Shown one piece after another: positions 33,001 through 36,000 of a stretch of 47,107 bases of DNA. The translations under genes were made by a program, and so were the position numbers. The notes under the pieces were generated by a model. That model searched no databases. It worked only from the letters and a program-made list of their open reading frames with translations, and had not been told where the DNA came from. This DNA is from Salinisphaera sp. UBA1666 (GTDB lineage Bacteria > Pseudomonadota > Gammaproteobacteria > Nevskiales > Salinisphaeraceae): positions 6,597 through 53,703 of the forward strand of contig DCKU01000142.1 of the NCBI GenBank assembly GCA_002320455.1, read 5' to 3'. Positions within the stretch are counted from its first letter, which is position 1. Every line of letters begins with the position of its first letter.

Positions 33001-36000
33001 CCGGCCGGTAGATTCGCGGCGCTGTACGTCAGCGTGTCGCCGTCCACGTCGGTGAAGACACCGGCCGTGTTGGCGCTCACCGTCTCGCCGTCGCTGTTGC
33101 TGCGGTTGCCGAGATTACCCGTGGCCGCCGGGGCGTCGTTGACCGGGGTTACCGTGATATCCAGGGTCGAGGTCGCGCGCCCGGCAATGCCGGCTGCGAT
33201 GTTGTAGCTGACCTGCGGCACATTGCCGTTGTAATTGGCCGCCGGTACGAAACGATACGAGCCGTCGGCGCGGATGGTCAGCGTGCCGACGTTGGCAATG
33301 GTCGTGCTGCCGCCGTTGTTGGCGTCCACCGTGACCGTGCGACCGGCCACCGTGAAGTCGGTGACCGTCAGCGGCTGGCCGCTGACACGCTGGTCGTTCG
33401 ACAGCAGGCCGTTGGCGGCGGTGACGTCCAGCGTGGTGTCTTCGGCAACGGTGTTGCGATCGGCAACGGCTGCCGGCGAGGCGTTGTCGCGGTAGTCCAG
33501 ATCCGCCAGCAGCGGCGTGGCATCGTTGCTGGTGCGGTTGGCCACGTCTTCGTTGGCGTTGGTGTCGCGATCGGTATCCGATAGGGCAAACCGGGTGTAA
33601 TCGCCGTCGGCGCCGCCATTGTCGCCCACAATGTCGTCATCGTTGACGTCAAAGCCGGACACGGCATCAAACGCATCGTCCAGGCCGTCGTAATCGGCGT
33701 CCTGGCCCGACAGCGTGGTGTTGGCCCGACCGGATTCGTTGACGTCCAGGCGGCCGTCGTTGTCAGAGTCGGTATCGATGTAATCGGCGCGACCGTCGCT
33801 GTCGGTATCGACCGGCGTGAGGCCGTTGGGCCCGTAGTTGTCGTCCAGACCGTCGCGGTTGGCATCGCGGAAGGCCACCGTGCCGCCCACGCCCGAGGGG
33901 GCGATATAGCCGGCAGTACGCTGGGCCTCGACGTTGTCGGTTATGCCGTCGTTGTCGGAGTCGATGTCTTGGTAATCCGGGCGGCCGTCGCCGTCGGTAT
34001 CACGCGCCGGCGGACGGGCCTCGAAGATGAACTCCATCTGGTCGGTGGCCGGACCGTTACTGCGCAGCGTGAAGGAGCTGACCGTGCCGTTCAGACGCAA
34101 TGAGCCCGCGGCCGTACCGCTAACATCATCACGGCTGGATTCGCTCGAATAATTCTGGCCAGTCGGTGTACCGGCCCCGCCGTCTCGAACCGTGGTGTTG
34201 GTGACGGCGAAGTCGTCGGTGCCGGCCTGACGGGTCCAGGTCAGGCCGTTCTGCAGCGTGAGCGTCTGGGTGTTCTGGGTGCCCGAGGCCGCGCCGCCAA
34301 TACGATCGATATGGATGATCGGGTTGGTGACCGAGACGGGGTTGCCGTTGGCATCCTCGAAGCTGAAGACGATGGTGTTGCCATCGGCAAAGGTGGCCTG
34401 CAGAGACGGATCTGCGGCCAGATCGTTGCTCCAGAAGCCGGTGCCGTTGGCGTTGAAGGAATCGCGGGCAAACTGCGCGTTCTGGCCACTGGCACGCAGC
34501 ACCAGGCCGCCGCCGATGTTCATGGTGGCCACGGTCGGCGAGACGATCGTCCACTGGCCGGTCTGGGTCACCGGGAACAGGCCTTCCTGGGTATCCAGAA
34601 TGCCGTCGTTGTCGTCGTCGACGTCGGCCGCGTTTGCGATACCGTCGTTGTCCAGATCGTCCTCGCGGAAATCCAGATCACGCACGCCGGCTACGGCGTC
34701 GTTGCTCGTGCGGTTGGGCACGGCCTCGTTGGCATTAGTGTCGCGGTCGGTGTCCGGCAGGGCAAAGCGCGTGTAATCGCCATCGGCGCCGCCGTTGTCG
34801 CCTACGATGTCGTCGTCGTTGACGTCGTAGCCGGTCACCGCATCAAAGGCGTTATCCAAGCCGTCGCCGTCGCTGTCCTGGCCGGAGGACACAGTAGTCG
34901 CGTGGCCGGCCTCGGTGACGTCCAGTCGACCATCGTTGTCGCTGTCGGTGTCGATGAAGTCAGCCGTGCCGTCGCGGTCGGTATCGACCGGCGTCAGGCC
35001 GTTGGGACCATAATTGTCATCCAGCCCGTCGCCGTTGGCATCTAGGAAGGCAGCCGTGCCGCCCATGCCGGACGGCGCTCGGTAGCCGGCCGTGGTCTGG
35101 GCCTCGACGTTGTCGGTGATACCGTCGTTGTCGGAATCGATATCCAGATAGTCCGGCAGGCCGGCGCCGTCTGTATCGCGCGCTACCGGACGTGCCTCGA
35201 TGATGAAACCAAGGCCATCCGCGAAACTGCCGTTGCTACGAATGGTGAAGGTATTGATCGCGCCGTTCAGACGGAGCGAACCGGCAGCCGTACCATCGGC
35301 ATCGGACTGCGTTGACGTACTGGTCCAGTTGTCGCTGGCACGAGTGCCTTCACCGCCATCACGCACGGCGTTGCTAGTGGCCGCGAAATCCGTCGTGCCG
35401 GCGATTCGTGACCACGTAAGACCGTTTTGTAACGTGAGCGTCTGCGATTGTTGAGTCGGCCCACTGAATAGGCCGCCCTGTTCAAGCGCCCCGATCCGAT
35501 CTATATGAAGAATCGGATTGCGCACAGAAATCAGGTTGCCGGCGCTATCTTCAAACCGGAACGTGATCAGGTCGTTGTTGGTGAACGAGGTGGCCAACCC
35601 CGGGTCATTGGAGAGATCGCTGCTCCAGAAGCCGCTGCCATTGGGATTGAAGTTGGTATTGGTCAACGCATCGGTGTCGGTCGTGGTCGCCCGCACGATC
35701 ACGCCGTTGCCCAGGTTCATCGTGGCGCTGTTGCCACTGATGGTCCAGGTGCCGGTCTGCGCGACCGGGGCATAGCCTTCGTTAACGTCCAGAATGCCGT
35801 CGTTGTCGTCGTCGATATCGACGTCGTTGGCTACACCGTCGCGGTCGTTGTCGATACGTACCGTGACGGTCGCGGTGGACTCTAGGCCCTGGCTGTCGCG
35901 GATGGTGTAGGTAAACGTATCGGTGCCGTTGAAGCCGGTCAGCGGCGTATAAGTCAGCGTGCCATCAGAGTTGCGCGTGATGGTGCCGCCGTTGTTGGTC

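Noticed and set aside
28461..33011. 1516-codon open frame on the plus strand
   Set aside because: It is antisense to the repeat array. The periodic GC-rich codons of the Asp/Ala/Gly/Thr-rich repeats leave the opposite frame without stops. The translation is Gly/Val/His/Arg-rich with no recognisable domain.
9980..33480. CRISPR array or DNA-level tandem repeat
   Set aside because: The regular spacing comes from protein domains about 209 residues long. DNA copies are diverged and coding, and there are no short identical repeats with unique spacers.
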